Both the position numbers and the translations under genes were made by a program. From Sphacelaria rigidula (lineage: Eukaryota; Phaeophyceae; Sphacelariales), in contig CAXNAA020000353.1 in NCBI GenBank assembly GCA_964200075.2, forward strand, positions 1-22,106: a stretch of DNA of 22,106 nucleotides, given 5' to 3'. The notes beneath the pieces are model-generated. The model did not search any database. It was given only the letters and a program-made list of their open reading frames with translations, and was not told the origin of the DNA. Numbering within the stretch: the stretch's first letter is position 1; each line of letters begins with the position of its first letter. Positions 1 through 13,200 of the stretch are shown here, piece by piece.

Positions 1-71
1 CCCCCCCCCCCCCCACCCCCCACCACCCCAAACCCGGGAGAAACGACCTCCCCCCCCCCCCCCCCCCCCCC
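1..71. repeat. Poly-C tracts, including a run of 22 C
   Basis: C14, A, C6 at the window start, and an uninterrupted C22 at 50-71. On the sense strand of the giant gene this is poly-G, about 250 bp past the stop codon, so it may lie in or just beyond the 3' UTR. Such runs form G-quadruplexes or i-motifs and are also frequent assembly-error sites. Confidence 0.85.
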
Positions 72-320
72 ATCATTCCACCCTCTCCCAGTCCACCTTC
101 GGCCTCCTCTCCAGTGGCAGCACAATTAACGCTCACTCGGAGTCAGTCCACGAGTGCCTCGCGGATCGTGAACCTCCCCCCAAGCAACACATCCTCCATT
201 GAGCACCAATGCGTTGCCGAATGGAAAGCTTAACCAGTCAAGCAGACATTGAAGCTCTGCTTCGCCCACAATACCTATTCGCTCACCCCAGCGACGTATA
301 GGGACTACAGCACACAGATA
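72..320 (-). other. 3' flank of the giant gene
   Basis: 249 bp downstream of the TGA on the minus strand. No further exon and no clear AATAAA polyadenylation signal is visible on that strand. It probably includes 3' UTR. The 3' end of the transcript cannot be placed. Confidence 0.4.
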
Positions 321-1265
321 TCAGCTGGCTGTGACCGAGGGCGGCGGCGGCTGTGGCTGCGGCGGCGGCGTGGGCACGAGAAGCTCGTCCGAACCCGTTT
401 TACCATCCTGTTCACGCCAGGAGTTCCCAGACGCGCGTATCGAGCGCAGCATCTTGGCCAGGGCTTCGGACGTGTCTCGGTCCCCCAATGCCAACCCCAC
501 CCTGGCTGAAAACTCATCGTCTCCTTCAAATCCCATCGCTTGCGGTGGTGATAACGCCTTCGGTGTCACGTCAGGACGAACTGTCACCGAGTCTTCTGAA
601 TATGACGCGCCGACGGCGCTCCCTGGAAATACAGGATATTGTGCTGGGCCCCCTCTTAACATTAACGCCGCAGGTGGGGTTGAAACTGAGGACGATGAGG
701 ATGGCGACTCCATTCTGAGAGCCTGCATGATATCGACTACTTCGGCTTCGGTCAGCTCGCCAAACCCCCCTTCGAGCGGCCCGGGCGATTCCATGTCTCC
801 GCGGGAATGACCGGCCCCGCCCGCCATACTAGCCGATACTGCGGCAGACGACGTGTACGGTGCGATCTGACCAGCACTATCGCTTCTAATCCCTCGGTTC
901 GTCGAAGTGGGAACGACAGCCTTTCCGGTATGGCTGGCGACAATGTTGTCCAGTGGTCCAACTATGGCCGATGGTGCATTTGTCCTTCTCATGCTGCCGA
1001 CGTCGCTCGTCGGTTCGTTGTGGCGTCGGACAGAAGCTGCCGCGATGAGACCCGGGGGTCGAGACAATAGGTCGTCCCAAAGGGTCTTCAAGAAGGATCG
1101 GAAAGCAGACTTGAGTGCGATGAGCTCTTGCGTGGCGGCGTCACCGGTCTTCCGGAATGTTTTGACTTCCCTTGCCGCCGACTCGCTCGCTCGCTTGAGA
1201 TTCCGCCACTCGATCTCGGCGTCAGCTTGCCAGCGCTGGCTTGATGCCCTGAACAGGTCGTACTC
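321..1265 (-). CDS. Exon 16 (terminal) of the giant coiled-coil gene
   Basis: 315 codons including the TGA at 321-323, entering in phase 0. The acceptor is TTTCTGTTCGCCAG|GAG. The first ~70 residues are helical and probably coiled coil (EYDLFRASSQRWQADAEIE), containing FLKTLWDDLLSRPPG. The rest is low-complexity and probably disordered: Ser/Ala/Gly/Pro-rich, with SPSSSSSVSTPP and a C-terminal run PTPPPQPQPPPPSVTAS. I see no downstream donor that suggests another exon, so this is taken as the last. Confidence 0.85.
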   Translation of the reverse strand, partial: EYDLFRASSQRWQADAEIEWRNLKRASESAAREVKTFRKTGDAATQELIALKSAFRSFLKTLWDDLLSRPPGLIAAASVRRHNEPTSDVGSMRRTNAPSAIVGPLDNIVASHTGKAVVPTSTNRGIRSDSAGQIAPYTSSAAVSASMAGGAGHSRGDMESPGPLEGGFGELTEAEVVDIMQALRMESPSSSSSVSTPPAALMLRGGPAQYPVFPGSAVGASYSEDSVTVRPDVTPKALSPPQAMGFEGDDEFSARVGLALGDRDTSEALAKMLRSIRASGNSWREQDGKTGSDELLVPTPPPQPQPPPPSVTAS

Positions 1266-4200
1266 CTGGCGAACAGAAAGAAGCTAACCAGGAAAGGGGC
1301 ATCACGGGAAACGCAGCGGACAGAAGGAGCAGACATGGACGGTAGACGCGTGAACACGAAAAAAACTGTGATTTCATTGCAAAAACAAAATTACGACAGG
1401 AGCATGATCACGTCTCAGCCTGACGGTGCCGAGAGTAACGCATGAGCCAGGATGGGCAACGATGAGATCGCCATATGCTACACCAAACGGCCAACAGCGG
1501 ACGCAAACACTCTGTGGATAGCTGGCGGTCCTTTAACCTGATGACTCTGGCCGCCATCAGTAGTACGTTGCCTACGTTGACGCTGTGGAGGAGGCGGGAA
1601 CAATCCCTTATACGGAATTCACAGAAAGAAGAGCGAAAAACAGTGGAACAAGATCTTCGGTGCTTACAAGCAATCCCGTAGTATTTCGTCGGCAACACCA
1701 TACCATTCGGGTGTCCCGAAGGCTCTCAGTGACGCACGCAAGGTCGATACGGCTGGAGGTAGTGAATGCGCTACAGGCGAAGTGTTTATGACCTCAAATG
1801 GGGAAATCCCGCCAGACAATATCATAACGACAGGCAACATAACATGTCAACACCGATTACATGTTTGTTACTTCAGATGAGCACTAATACCTGTTTCTTG
1901 GTAGTCCGGTACGCGTCATCCTTGCGTGCCACCGCCGCGCGGAGTGAGCAGGCTTGCTGTTCCACCCGATGCAGCTCTGCAGTCCTTGTGTCCAGTTCAG
2001 CTGTCTTTTTCGCTAGTAGACCTTGCCGTGCGCGCATACTAGTCTGCAAGCGATCGCGCTCGGCTCGCAGGTCGCGCACGACCGTCTCCTGGGAGTTATT
2101 GCCCCCAGAACCGTTGCCATGGCCGCCATGACAGTCTTCGAGAGGTGTTTTCGAGTCTACACCGCTCACAGCAGCGCCGGTTGTAGCTCCTTCATTCGCG
2201 CTCTCCCTGGTGGAATCCGCGGTAGGGGCAGGAGCGGCCGCGAGGAGCCTCGTTATTTTCCTCGCGGCCTCGATCTCAGCTTCAAGCGCACAAATCTTCC
2301 CCCGCAGGGTCTGCAGTGCGTTGTCCTTGACACCCACGTCTTTGAGAGCGCGATTCAATCTCCCATCCACCACTGCAAGCTTTCTCTGTGACTGCTCGAG
2401 TTGTTTTTCAAGCGATGACTTCGCGGTGCGCAAGGCAGTTATGGTGCGAGCCCGTCGCTCCGAGTCTTCCCGTGCCGCTGCAAGCTGCGCTCGAGACTTC
2501 ACCGTCGCCTCTCCGGTTGCCGCCGCTTCCGCGCGAGTGCGGTTGGCTTTCCCCCCTTCAGCTCCCGGGAACAATACCCCCCCCGCAGCATTCCGAAGCC
2601 GGCCTGTTTCTCGCTTCAGCCTGGAAACCTGCTTCTGCAGTTCTTTCTCCCTAGCTCGTCCGTCCGAGGTGTTGGCCGCGCTTGCCCTTGAGGCGGCGAA
2701 GCGGAGAGCGGAAACTTCCCGCTGGACCTCGAGGATTTTCTCGTTCGCTGCTAGGCCTTCGTCTCTGAGTCTCTCCACTTCCACCTCTGCAGTTTCTAAA
2801 CGAGCTGCACAAGCGACACTTGCGAATACACCCACACCGGCACATGCATGCATGGCTTGGTTCCTACGGTCTTGGTCCTCCGTCTTCGGAGGACACACGC
2901 CGCCGTCGCCCTCTTCTGTAGCTGACGGGGCAGCGGCCGCGTTGCAGCCCTTGCTAGTACCCGACATGCTTCTTCGCAGCGCATCCGCCTCGGCTGCCCT
3001 AACTCTAAGGCCATACTCAGCTCGTTGGGCCCTACCCTTAGCCTCAAATGTCTCTTCATCCGCCGCTGCAAGCATATTTAAAAGCTCATCGACAGAAAAA
3101 GGGGCAGATACAGACGTCGGCGAAGGTGTGGAACTGTCGCCATCGCCACGGCCATTGCGTATAGCCGCCCGTCCCTTCATATGCTGTACACTACCCATCT
3201 TTCGTCGTGCCATGGCCTTAACCTTTATTCGTGCGCGTTGCGCCTTGCTCTCGAGCATTTCTACCCGCGCACGCTGAGCCTCAGCAGCGCGCTTCACCTC
3301 ATGCTTGACTTTCTCGACCTCCTGGACATGTACACGCCGTATGTCCTGCATTTCTTGCTCCTTCTCTGCCAAGCGATGTTCGGTGTTGCGCAGAGACTCT
3401 CGGAGCGAACATACCTCAACCTCTGCCTGTGAAGGTTCAGTAACCTTTGGTTCACCTGTTGGGTTTCCTCCTTGTGAAGTCGGCTGTTCCACCTCGCGGA
3501 CACGCGCGGTGGGGCGGTTCGACGACATGCGTTGCGCGTTGGTGACGACATCGTCTACCGCAAGTTCGTCTTCATCCACGTTCTCGCTCTTCTCGGGGAA
3601 TCGTCCACGCTTTATCCGTGTTCCCGCTGCGGTTGATGGCAGGTACTTGTCAGCAGCCCCGGCTGCTAGTGCACGCCGATATCTGAGGGGTCAAAAGTTG
3701 GTTACGAGATGCATGGCGAAAATCAGGATGAGAGGCGACTATTTCGACAAAAAGGGGTCGACATGCATCGAGACAGCTGCTCTCACTACGTTCTCAATGA
3801 ACAATATGTTCCTCTTGTCGTCGCAAGCCGAACTTCTATCGCACACGCTACGTCGAAAACACCGTCCTCTTCGTCATCGCTGTTGAGCTTACCTGTCTTT
3901 CAATACAGCGGTTGCCTGCCAGTAGCTTCGTTTTTGCCTGAGAAGTTGAGCTCTCAGTCGCTGCACCTCTCTCCGAAGCTCTTGTTGTATCGCATTGTCT
4001 TCCTGTCCGGGAAGGATAACGCGCGAGTCATCATCATTGGAAGCCGTGGAGTTTTTGCGACACTGTCGTACATGGCAAACGTTGCGATGGGCCGCTGTTC
4101 CTGATATCTGGCACCGTCCAACAACTTCCTACTTCTAATTTGTGCACGAATGCACTCAAACGCCGTTTACAGGTCGCGCGACAAAACGCCAAGCACACCA

Positions 4201-7200
4201 TCGCGCTTACTCATGAATCGTAACAGCCTATATATTTCCTCTTGCTTCAGAAGATACACTGTCGCAGTACCCACGTTCAATATCTCTTCAGTGCAAACAG
4301 CACGATCCCGCAGCTCCGCCACTTGACCCTTTAGCTCTCGCACAGCCTCGACCCAAGACGCGCGCGCCGAACGGAACACATGAGACACGGGAGAATGAGA
4401 TTTCATGCCATGGCTGTCGCCCTCGACGTCGTCCTTTTCCTGGCCTTTCCTTGCGGCGCATCTTCCATCTTCTCCAAGATCGCGGGCCATCCGAGCTAGT
4501 TGTGCCTCCAGCAATGCCACACTGTGGCTGAGGCCCTGATGCCCTTGCTTTTGTAGTTTCTGCGTCGCCGTCGTGTCAGCTTCCGCGAATGCTGGGGGCT
4601 GCGTATGAGATCGATCGAAACCGTCTGTCGACAACCCTCCGTCTTTGCCCGAACGACGGGAAGTTTGTTCATCTAGCCGACAGCGCTGATTGCTGACGCC
4701 TTCGACGTCGGAGTGCTCACCCGAGCCCTCTAGGCTATGGGCGACCGCGCCGGCATGTCTCGTCATCGGTGCCGCCGCCGGTGCCGGCACCTGTTCTTGT
4801 GCCCGTGCCTTGTTGTGCTCTGCGTTCCCCGATTGTCCGGCACGTGCAGCCTTGCGCTCGATTTCCACGCTTGGCATCAAGAACGACGCCCCGCGTCCTT
4901 GCTGGGAATCTGAGAATCGCATCGCTGTTCGTGTATCTCGTGTATCACGCGGTTGCGGCTGCTGCTGCTGCTGCTGCTGCTGCTGCGGCGGCGGCGGTAT
5001 CGGTCGACTGCAAAGGTTGCACACACCTCTTTCACCTTTGGAGAGAAGTCGAAGCGCTAGCCGCGATGCAGCTGAAGCGCTAGCCTCGCCAACGTCCCCT
5101 CGCGCGGCGGCCTCTGCAAGATCCAGCTCTAGTTGCATGATGGTGGCCGCTTGTGATATTTCCTTCTCTGCATGCTTCGCTGAAATTTGCTCGTGATCCA
5201 CCTTCACTGGCGTCCCTGTACCGGGGGCGAACTCGCCTCTATAATTAAGAGCGCATTCAAGACTATTGGTGCTTCGGTGCCCTGCCAAAGTGGACCGAGG
5301 TGTGGCTGATGCCCCAGTAAGGCAAATAGTCTTCATCTGCTCGCCCTTTAACTCCTCGATACGGCGGTCAAGCCGACGAATCTTGTGCCTTAGCTCTGCC
5401 TCGCTAGCAGAAGCCGCTTGCAGGCGCCGCTGGAGGTCGGCCTCTGTGACCTTGGCAGCAGTCTTGAAAGGGCACGAAACATGAGTACGTGCAAGCAAAA
5501 ATGTTCAACGTGATTGCCGTTGTAGATCTCGAATGAAAACATACAGTAGGATGGGGATCTGAACAACAACGAAGACCGGACGATTCGTGTGATATTCGCC
5601 ACGTAAACGTAAGGTAGGCCGGATTACGCGGTATACCGACGCACTCGCCGTGGCGAAGAAGCTACATGAATAGGTGCCGACGACCAACCTGTTGATAAAA
5701 AACAACGATCTGGCAGCTTGTGTAGTCAGCGCTTCGTATCGTGGTGTACTGGGTTAGATCGTGGGATAACTACAAGAGCCCTCTTACGACAGCATATATG
5801 TTCATTGGTAGATGCGATGCGATAGCATGTTAAATGGTGCCGCGAGACTGCCATGGCCATCTCCGACTGAAGCGGTTCTGACCTCCGGCTGACTCTTATC
5901 TAGGCTCTGCAGAGTATATGCAGTGGGTTGTTCTCAGCTTTTCTTACCCACAAGCGGCACCTTCCACACCACCTTCTGTCAACTCCTTACAGTGTGTCTC
6001 CCTGGTTAGCTTGATCACCACCACCGTCAGCCTTTGCGACCATCTGTGAGAGTACCCAGAGACGTTCTTGTTCCCTAATACAAAGCGCTCAATTTGCGTA
6101 AAGCTCACCATAATCTTCGCAAACCGCCTCGCCTCTTCCCTCGATCGCTCCCATTCAACAGGCCCTGTACTCCTCAGCGCTTGATCACCACCCTCACCAC
6201 ATTCGGTGGAAACATCTGGCATGGTCACGCCCCTTCTCGTAACCTCAAGCAAACGACCCAGCTCCTCCAGCGCCGCTTCCTGAACTTCACGCGCAAGCCT
6301 CGCCGTCAGGGCTTCGGCTTTTGCCTTTGTCGCTTCCTGTTGATTTCCACGAACAGTTGTGCGGAAGTCTACCATAAAAGATTACAAAGCTTCGGACCCA
6401 TGAAACAGTAGGCGGAAAATAGTTTGCCAAGGTCCGGGGGTACTGCCGAGCGAACGCTCGAGAACACTAGACAAATATCGCCATACACCAGGGCGTCAAT
6501 CTGACGTGTGATATACTTTGTCACCACCAGAAGGACTCTATTCTACAGATGCGCATTCTGGAGTCGTGATTCTCAATGGAGGCTTTCTTTGAATTATGCG
6601 GCGCACGTAAAATGCCACACTTTCAACGTCCACAACATGCTAAACATACAGGTATGAGTAAGCAGACTGAAAAGGAGGGAATTGAACACACGTCAATCCC
6701 GTCAGTATTCATTCACCTGGACAACGGCTTGCCGCTCCTCCTCCGCTTCTGCTTTTGCGCCCACCGCTGTCTTGAGATCAATCGCCAAGCCATTACACAT
6801 CCGGCGCAGTGCCTCCCTCTCTTCCTCAGCAGCCTCTCGCAACCCCCGTTCCCTCGCGAAAGCACCTTCCTTTCCGTTGGCAGGTGCCTGTCCTCGCTCC
6901 TTACGGCTTCCCCCGCTATCGCCCCACCCCAGCACATCTGACGGAGAACTTTTGGACCTCAATCTGTGCGTGCTCTCGGTGCTGTCATCAAATCCGCTGC
7001 GGATCTTACCTGCCGAGCGCTCACGTTCCAGCTGTTGATTTCGCCGTTCTAACTCTGCTAATTCGGCACCAAGTCGCAGGATATCGGCATGAGCGGCGCC
7101 GAGCTGCGACTTAAATCGCTCGCGCTCTTCGGCCAGGCATTCGTTGGCATCCCGCAGGTCTCCCTCGGCTCGGCGCTGCACCGTCTCTCGGGCGGATTGG

Positions 7201-10200
7201 ATCCGGCGATCAGCCGCTTCTCGAGCATCCCTCTGTGACCGACGCGAATGGGGATGACAGGGTGCGCTTTGTGAAGGAGAAACGCTACAACACGTTGGAT
7301 ACTTTACAGCCACACCATACTAGGTTCGGCTCACCCTACGATCCAATCAACGCAGCTGAGGGCGCTGGTATAATTTCGTTATATCTCGGGGTGCATTCAT
7401 TGTACTTTGATAGTTCATAAATTTACATCCAACGCATGTGAACCCACAGCCGCGGCGTCTAGTATTGCAACCTAGAATACACTGCGGCCCACTACAAGGG
7501 TATCATGCAGTTACTTGCACGGCGTTTGATGCTGACGTATGGCGGACGGTAGCCGGTGATCAAGAGAAAAAATGGAGGTCCCGCTTCAAACACCAATAAA
7601 GTGCCCAACGCTGCACCATGACTTAGATCAAATGTATTTCGCATTCATTTCGATTCACCTCGTCCTCCCGAACTTTTCCCACCAGTGCGCGGAGCGCCGA
7701 AACTTCCTCTCGTAGCTCTGCAACTTTGTCACGAGCACAGAGCAACTCGGTGGTGGCAGCTAAGGCACCAGCATCCACTCGATTGTTGCCTCCCATGATA
7801 GAAACCTTCGGGGTTGGGCGCACACTCGCTGCCGTCGCTGCCGCTGCCACCGACCGACGTCGCTTTGCCTCCATAGCTGGGATGACGAATTCCCCGTGCC
7901 AGCGCTCCAAGATAGACCGCAGATGTAGAACTTCTCCTCTCACACGCGCCAGGTATTGCTCTTGGACTAGGAGACGCTCCTCGACGATGGCTTGTTCCGC
8001 TCGCCCGGCTATGAGCGCTTGCGCCATTGCATCTTCCCCAGTTACCCCGAGATTCACACCCACGTCACCCCGAAAGTACCGGTGGTTTTCATGGTGCGAT
8101 GGCAAGGATCGGGATGGGTCGGGGGTGAAAGTGGTGCCAACCGCGGCAGCTTCATCGGCTGCGCCGGAGCTGCCCCAGTCAAGAGCAATGCCGTTATGAA
8201 GATGCATCTGCGAGTGGGAGGAGGGAAGGGGAGGTCGACGGGCATGCAACTCACGGGTAGTAGTCATCAAATTGCCGTCTTCAAGTGCGTGGGGAAATTG
8301 ACCAGGGAAATATAATCAAGAGACATATCCCGAGTAGGTTGGCGCTTTTCAAGAACCATGCAGTTTGAAGCTTTTACAAAAACAAATGCACCCCTCTCTG
8401 TTATTCGTCGAAGCAACAAGCCAAGTGCTCGTGTGTGCAATAACACAGCATCACGTATTTGGCACCGAGAAACAGCTGTCGTATCAAACTACCAGGCGTT
8501 CATGTTTCACTTCACCAGATCGTCGTGCCACCATCGCCCAATATCCGCCCTGATCTCCCGCCTCCATTCCAGCGCATCCGCCCGCACTCTATCCGTCGCC
8601 ATGGTTTTATGCCTCTCCAATTCCGCCTTGAGAACATCCACTGCGGCACGAGCACCGGCCGCCTCCACCTCAGCCGCCGCCGCTCGCTCCGTTGCCGTCA
8701 TCTCACCGACTTCCGCCGCCGCCCTTGCCGCCTCAGCCGCCACGAGATCTTCCACGGCAGCCGCCAGACGTTTCTCCAGGAGAGAAAATGCGGCGACCGT
8801 GCAAGTTCCCGGTCCATGACCGCCGACGCCACCCTCCCACGAACCAGCGGCATTATTTCTGTTGAGTGAAGTCACAGCGAACACGGTACCACCGCTGCTG
8901 CCATCTGCAAAGCAAAACGAGTTGTCGACATCAGCTGCCGGAACGCTACCCGCTGATGAAGCCATAGTGACCACGTGGCACGAAGCAACCACTGCGGCCT
9001 CCGCTGCTGTCACCCGAGCCAACAAGCGTGCGCGCTCTACGCGCGCTTCGTCTAGAGCGGTTTTCCGATCTCGCGCATCTTGACGGGCACCGCGCAGCTC
9101 CCACTCAAGAGCACGGGCGCGCCGGACCGCGCGGGAACACTCGTTGCCAAGGCTCACCATGGTTTCTTGTATGAATGCCGCCACGCCACGCTGGCGCTCG
9201 CTGCGATTCGTGATATCTGCATCGTCTGAATCTGTTTTGAGACTTTTTGACTGTCGGGATGATCTTCTGGGTAAAGGCATTTCTTGGTTGGCAACGTACG
9301 AGCGCCACTGCTCTGTAAGTTGGGCAATGGCACCGGCCATCGGCGAAGCAGCCGTCAACATGCTCGTCGATGAAGCCCCCGGCTCACCCTCGACAGCACC
9401 ACTGTGCGACCGTGAAGTTGACTCGAAGCCGCAAAGCCGGTGGGCGAGCTCGTTTAGCCTCGCGATATGTTCGTCTGAAAGATGGGTGAGTTCGCCCTGG
9501 TGGCGCTCACGCCCTTTTTGCAGCTCGGTCTCTAGGGCATGCCCCTCGTCAATTGCCGACTGCAACCTATGCCGGGCGTTGACTGTCCCCAGCTCTGCAT
9601 CGCGGAGAGCTCTCCTAAGTGACATTGTGGGAACGGAAGTTTCAATTGGCTGTGTATACCTCATGAATGGTGTCCTGCTCACAATGTGGATACAACCATA
9701 CGTTCAAGTTAAGCGTTGTGTGGATACAATATATCTGTATTTGATGAAACAAATACAAACGCATACCGCCACGTCTGGCCCGCGTACGATTGCCAGCTGC
9801 TTTCTAAGAGTCACCGTTTCAGCCGGCCAGTCCAATATCATAAACCCGCGGCTACCTATATCGACCCACGCCAAAAGGTTCTTTAACGCTCTGAGCCACG
9901 TAGATGGACAGCACCGCATAGAGTCACTTGGAGTAAATGACACGGAACGCGTGTATTATCTACCCCCATCCACAACTTGTTACTCGGATCCAATGAGGCA
10001 TGACTCCGGTGTTTCACCCCGGCGCTTCACGAAATGTTCACAGTGTCGGTTTAGTCGTGCATCGAATGAAGAAAAATCTGCATCGATGTAAAGTGAATGA
10101 AGTTTTACCGCAGTTTTGATCCTTCTTCGCCTGCTTCACGAAGGCGCACAGCACTCTCCGCCTGCATCTGCTTCAACGCCGCAGCCATCTTGCCTCGTTC

Positions 10201-13200
10201 CAGATCGAGCAAGCGATATTTCTCCAAAAGATCGATCAACTTCGCCCGCGTAGTGTTCAGCTCTCTCTCCTTGCGCTCCATCTCCGCTGCATCACGGTCG
10301 GCTCGTCTTTCCTTGGCCCACGCGCGCCCCATCGTAGCCGTGAGGCGTGTTGCGAGTGCCACGCAGTGTCGCACTAGTCCTTGCGCGCCGATGTGACTGA
10401 GGATAGCCACCCCACCGTCCACATCGACAGCGCAGTCGTCCCACGCGGCAAGAGAGTGAGCTCCCGATGCGGCGTGCTTTCCACCGCGACCTGCTCGACC
10501 ACACGGGCTTGCGCTGCGCCCGCGCCTGAGACCGATGCCACTACGTCGTAGGTCACCGTCAAATTCTCGAGGTGACGACAGAGCTGACGTTGGCGGCACC
10601 TGTAGAGCGCCGACGGTCGCAGTTAGCACGCCCACTTGTGCATTTTTTTCAGCGAGCAGAGAGTCAAGTCTCGCGCAATTCAAACAAGAGTCGTTGGTTT
10701 TGCCAAGGAAGTTGGTGATGCTAATTTCCGTCTTCAACGCTGTTGCTGCAGCGGTATTACCGGCGCCGGATCTGACACCCGACAACGACCCTGCCACACT
10801 AGCATCGCCGTTGTCGTGAGTTCCGTCGTCGGCGTGACCGTCGGCTCCCTTGGATATGTGGAACCTTAAGCTGTTGGAGCGGAGGTGGCTCCGCAAGTCG
10901 GCGGCGTGGGCTCTGAGTGCCTCGATTTCGCTTGTTGCGCGGAGCAGCTCCCTACGCAACGTGTCCACTTCGGTTTGTTGCCGACCTGAACCAAGGGCAA
11001 CGCCGACAGCCGGTCCATGTTGACGGTCGTCTTCCATCTTTCGCTGAAGGGCCTCGGTGCGGCGCCGTTGCGTGAGCAGTTCCTTCTTCAGGCTGCAAAT
11101 GGGTTGTGAACAGTAAAAAGAGGTACAGTAAGATGCGATGTCAGCCTTGAAGAGACATCTAGACGAACACAATACAACGACATCGATATCGTACAACGTC
11201 GTTGAGGTTATTATCGCACGCTGCCGCCATTTTCGGCTCGATAGCTTGTATTTACCCATGTTCTCGAATCTCAAGTGTCGATATGGAGGGGTGATAGATT
11301 GAACACCATCAGTTGTTCTCGGGCTTGTTTTCCTGTTTCAAATAATCACTCAGCTCTTAGTTGGATGTGAACTGTGGATGCACACTTTTTCCACACAATA
11401 ATTTCTTCGGGTACGCGTCTACACCAAACATCAGCTCCAACTCACGACAACAAAAGATGGTATGGCTTCATGTATGTTGCAAGGCACGCTGAGAATAAAC
11501 AAAGACAACAGGGGTGGGCCCAAACAAAACAGAAGCACAGATAATCGCACTCCGACCCCTCGCAGGACAAAACCCGCACCCTTCGACCTCGTCCTCTAAG
11601 GCACGACGACGGCCTGACTCCATCGCTACCGCTGCCTCCTGTACCGCAGCCTCCTCCCAGTCATTGCTCTGTCTTTCCGCTTGCCCTTCTATTCTGTTTC
11701 CCGCTCGTCTAGTTTCGCCACGCGCAGTCATATCGATATCAGCGGAATCGGCCGGTTCACCGCGTGCTTCTCGTGCGAGTCGGGCGCAACGTGCGTGCAT
11801 GTTCCGGATATCATCCTCCAGCGCCTAAGGGGACAGGCGGAGATCGTTCGCATCAGCTATGCGATGCAACAATAATCACCTAGAGGTTCTGCCAACATAC
11901 AAAGACTGCAAAGGCGGTCCTCAACAATACTGGGTGCGTCAGAAAATACACGACGTAGTGCACCGCGAACTCAGATTCTCTTTAAAAGCGGATGCAGTCA
12001 ATGGTATTATAATAGGCCAATCGGTTACTTCTCTTGCAAGCGTCAACCGCGTGTGGCCGTGAAGACTTGATTACCGAGCTACATAGCGGCACTGGTGGCA
12101 CACCGACCGCAGAGGTATCACACATCGCATCGATTCACCTGAACGTGCTGGGATTGCCTCAGAGCCGTGCCGACGAAGGATTCAATCAGAGAAGATGCGC
12201 TCACGCCTCCCGGAACGCCTCGAAGGGTGTCAGCCACTGCGATTCTGTCCAGCTTCCCTTGCAAGTCCTCGGCCCGTGACAGCGCGGCTGCAGACCGCTC
12301 CTTTTCCTCCTCCTGCGAATGCCGGGAGTCATAAGGGCGGTGCCACAAGATACGGAGGCTGACAAAGCCTGCACAAGTCGGGTGGTGGCTATCGTGCGGT
12401 GTTGGTATAAATACGGCACACAGCGGGGGGGAAAAGGCAAGAAAAGGCATCTGTTGCTTTTCCTACAATGTGCTTCCGCAGCGAAGCCAGTACCTTGTCC
12501 GTGCTATATCTAAGTAATGTTCACCACCCTTGACGATGAAGACCACTTCTCAGAAATTCCTTGCATTCATTATTCCTAGGCTAAAGCTCATGACTGACGA
12601 GACTTTGAGCGCATGGAATAAGTTATCATGCCGATGACCACCCACACTCCTCGTGCCGTCGATTGCCAGCACCCCCCTCCGCCCCGCCCCCGCCCCCGGA
12701 AAAAGCATCCTGAACGCACAGTGTGTGGCACACTTTTAAGAAATAACTGAGAGACACTTCTGCATGCACTACGAGCGAGCTCGCAAATCAAACTGAAGGG
12801 TCACTACGGAACACTCACAAGTAGTTGAGAATGAAGATTGGCGTTGCCTTCGGCGCGAACAACGTCCAGCTTGCCAGCCGTGACCTCATCACGCGCAGCC
12901 GCCAGCTCCTCGTGTATGTCTTCCCGTGCGCGCAGCTTCGCTACTTGGATTTCCAGTTCACTCACGCGTGTACTCCCCTCCATTTTGCTCGTGCGGAGCG
13001 CGTGGTTCAGAGTCACAATCCGCCGCTCAGCGGCAGCCTCTCGCTCTGTTTGCTCCGCCATCTTTTCCCTTGACGCGATCTCCACCTGCAGCATTTTCTG
13101 ACGCAAAGTGACCACTTCCAAACCCTGGTCGCGCAGCAGCTGACGCAATCGCTCGATCGTACATTTTCTCTCCGCACCGGTCGGCTCCAACGCACTCGTG

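Noticed and set aside
331-810. 159-codon plus-strand frame rich in Gly/Cys
   Set aside because: Antisense to the proline-rich tail in exon 16.
2210-3277. 355-codon open frame on the plus strand
   Set aside because: It lies fully antisense to exon 15. Ser/Ala/Arg-rich output is what the reverse complement of a GC-biased Glu/Ala/Arg coiled coil produces. No matching splice sites or start context on the plus strand.
4690-5196. 168-codon plus-strand frame with a polycysteine run
   Set aside because: Antisense reading of the CAG repeat in exon 13; the Cys run is GCT/TGC in another frame.
9144-10091. 315-codon open frame on the plus strand
   Set aside because: Half of it is antisense to exon 9 and the rest crosses intron 8. 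The composition changes at the exon edge, which shows it is a shadow.
11588-11590. Phase-0 donor GAG|GTCGAA for exon 7
   Set aside because: It would not match the phase-2 acceptor of exon 8; the donor at 11580 restores the frame and extends the coil.
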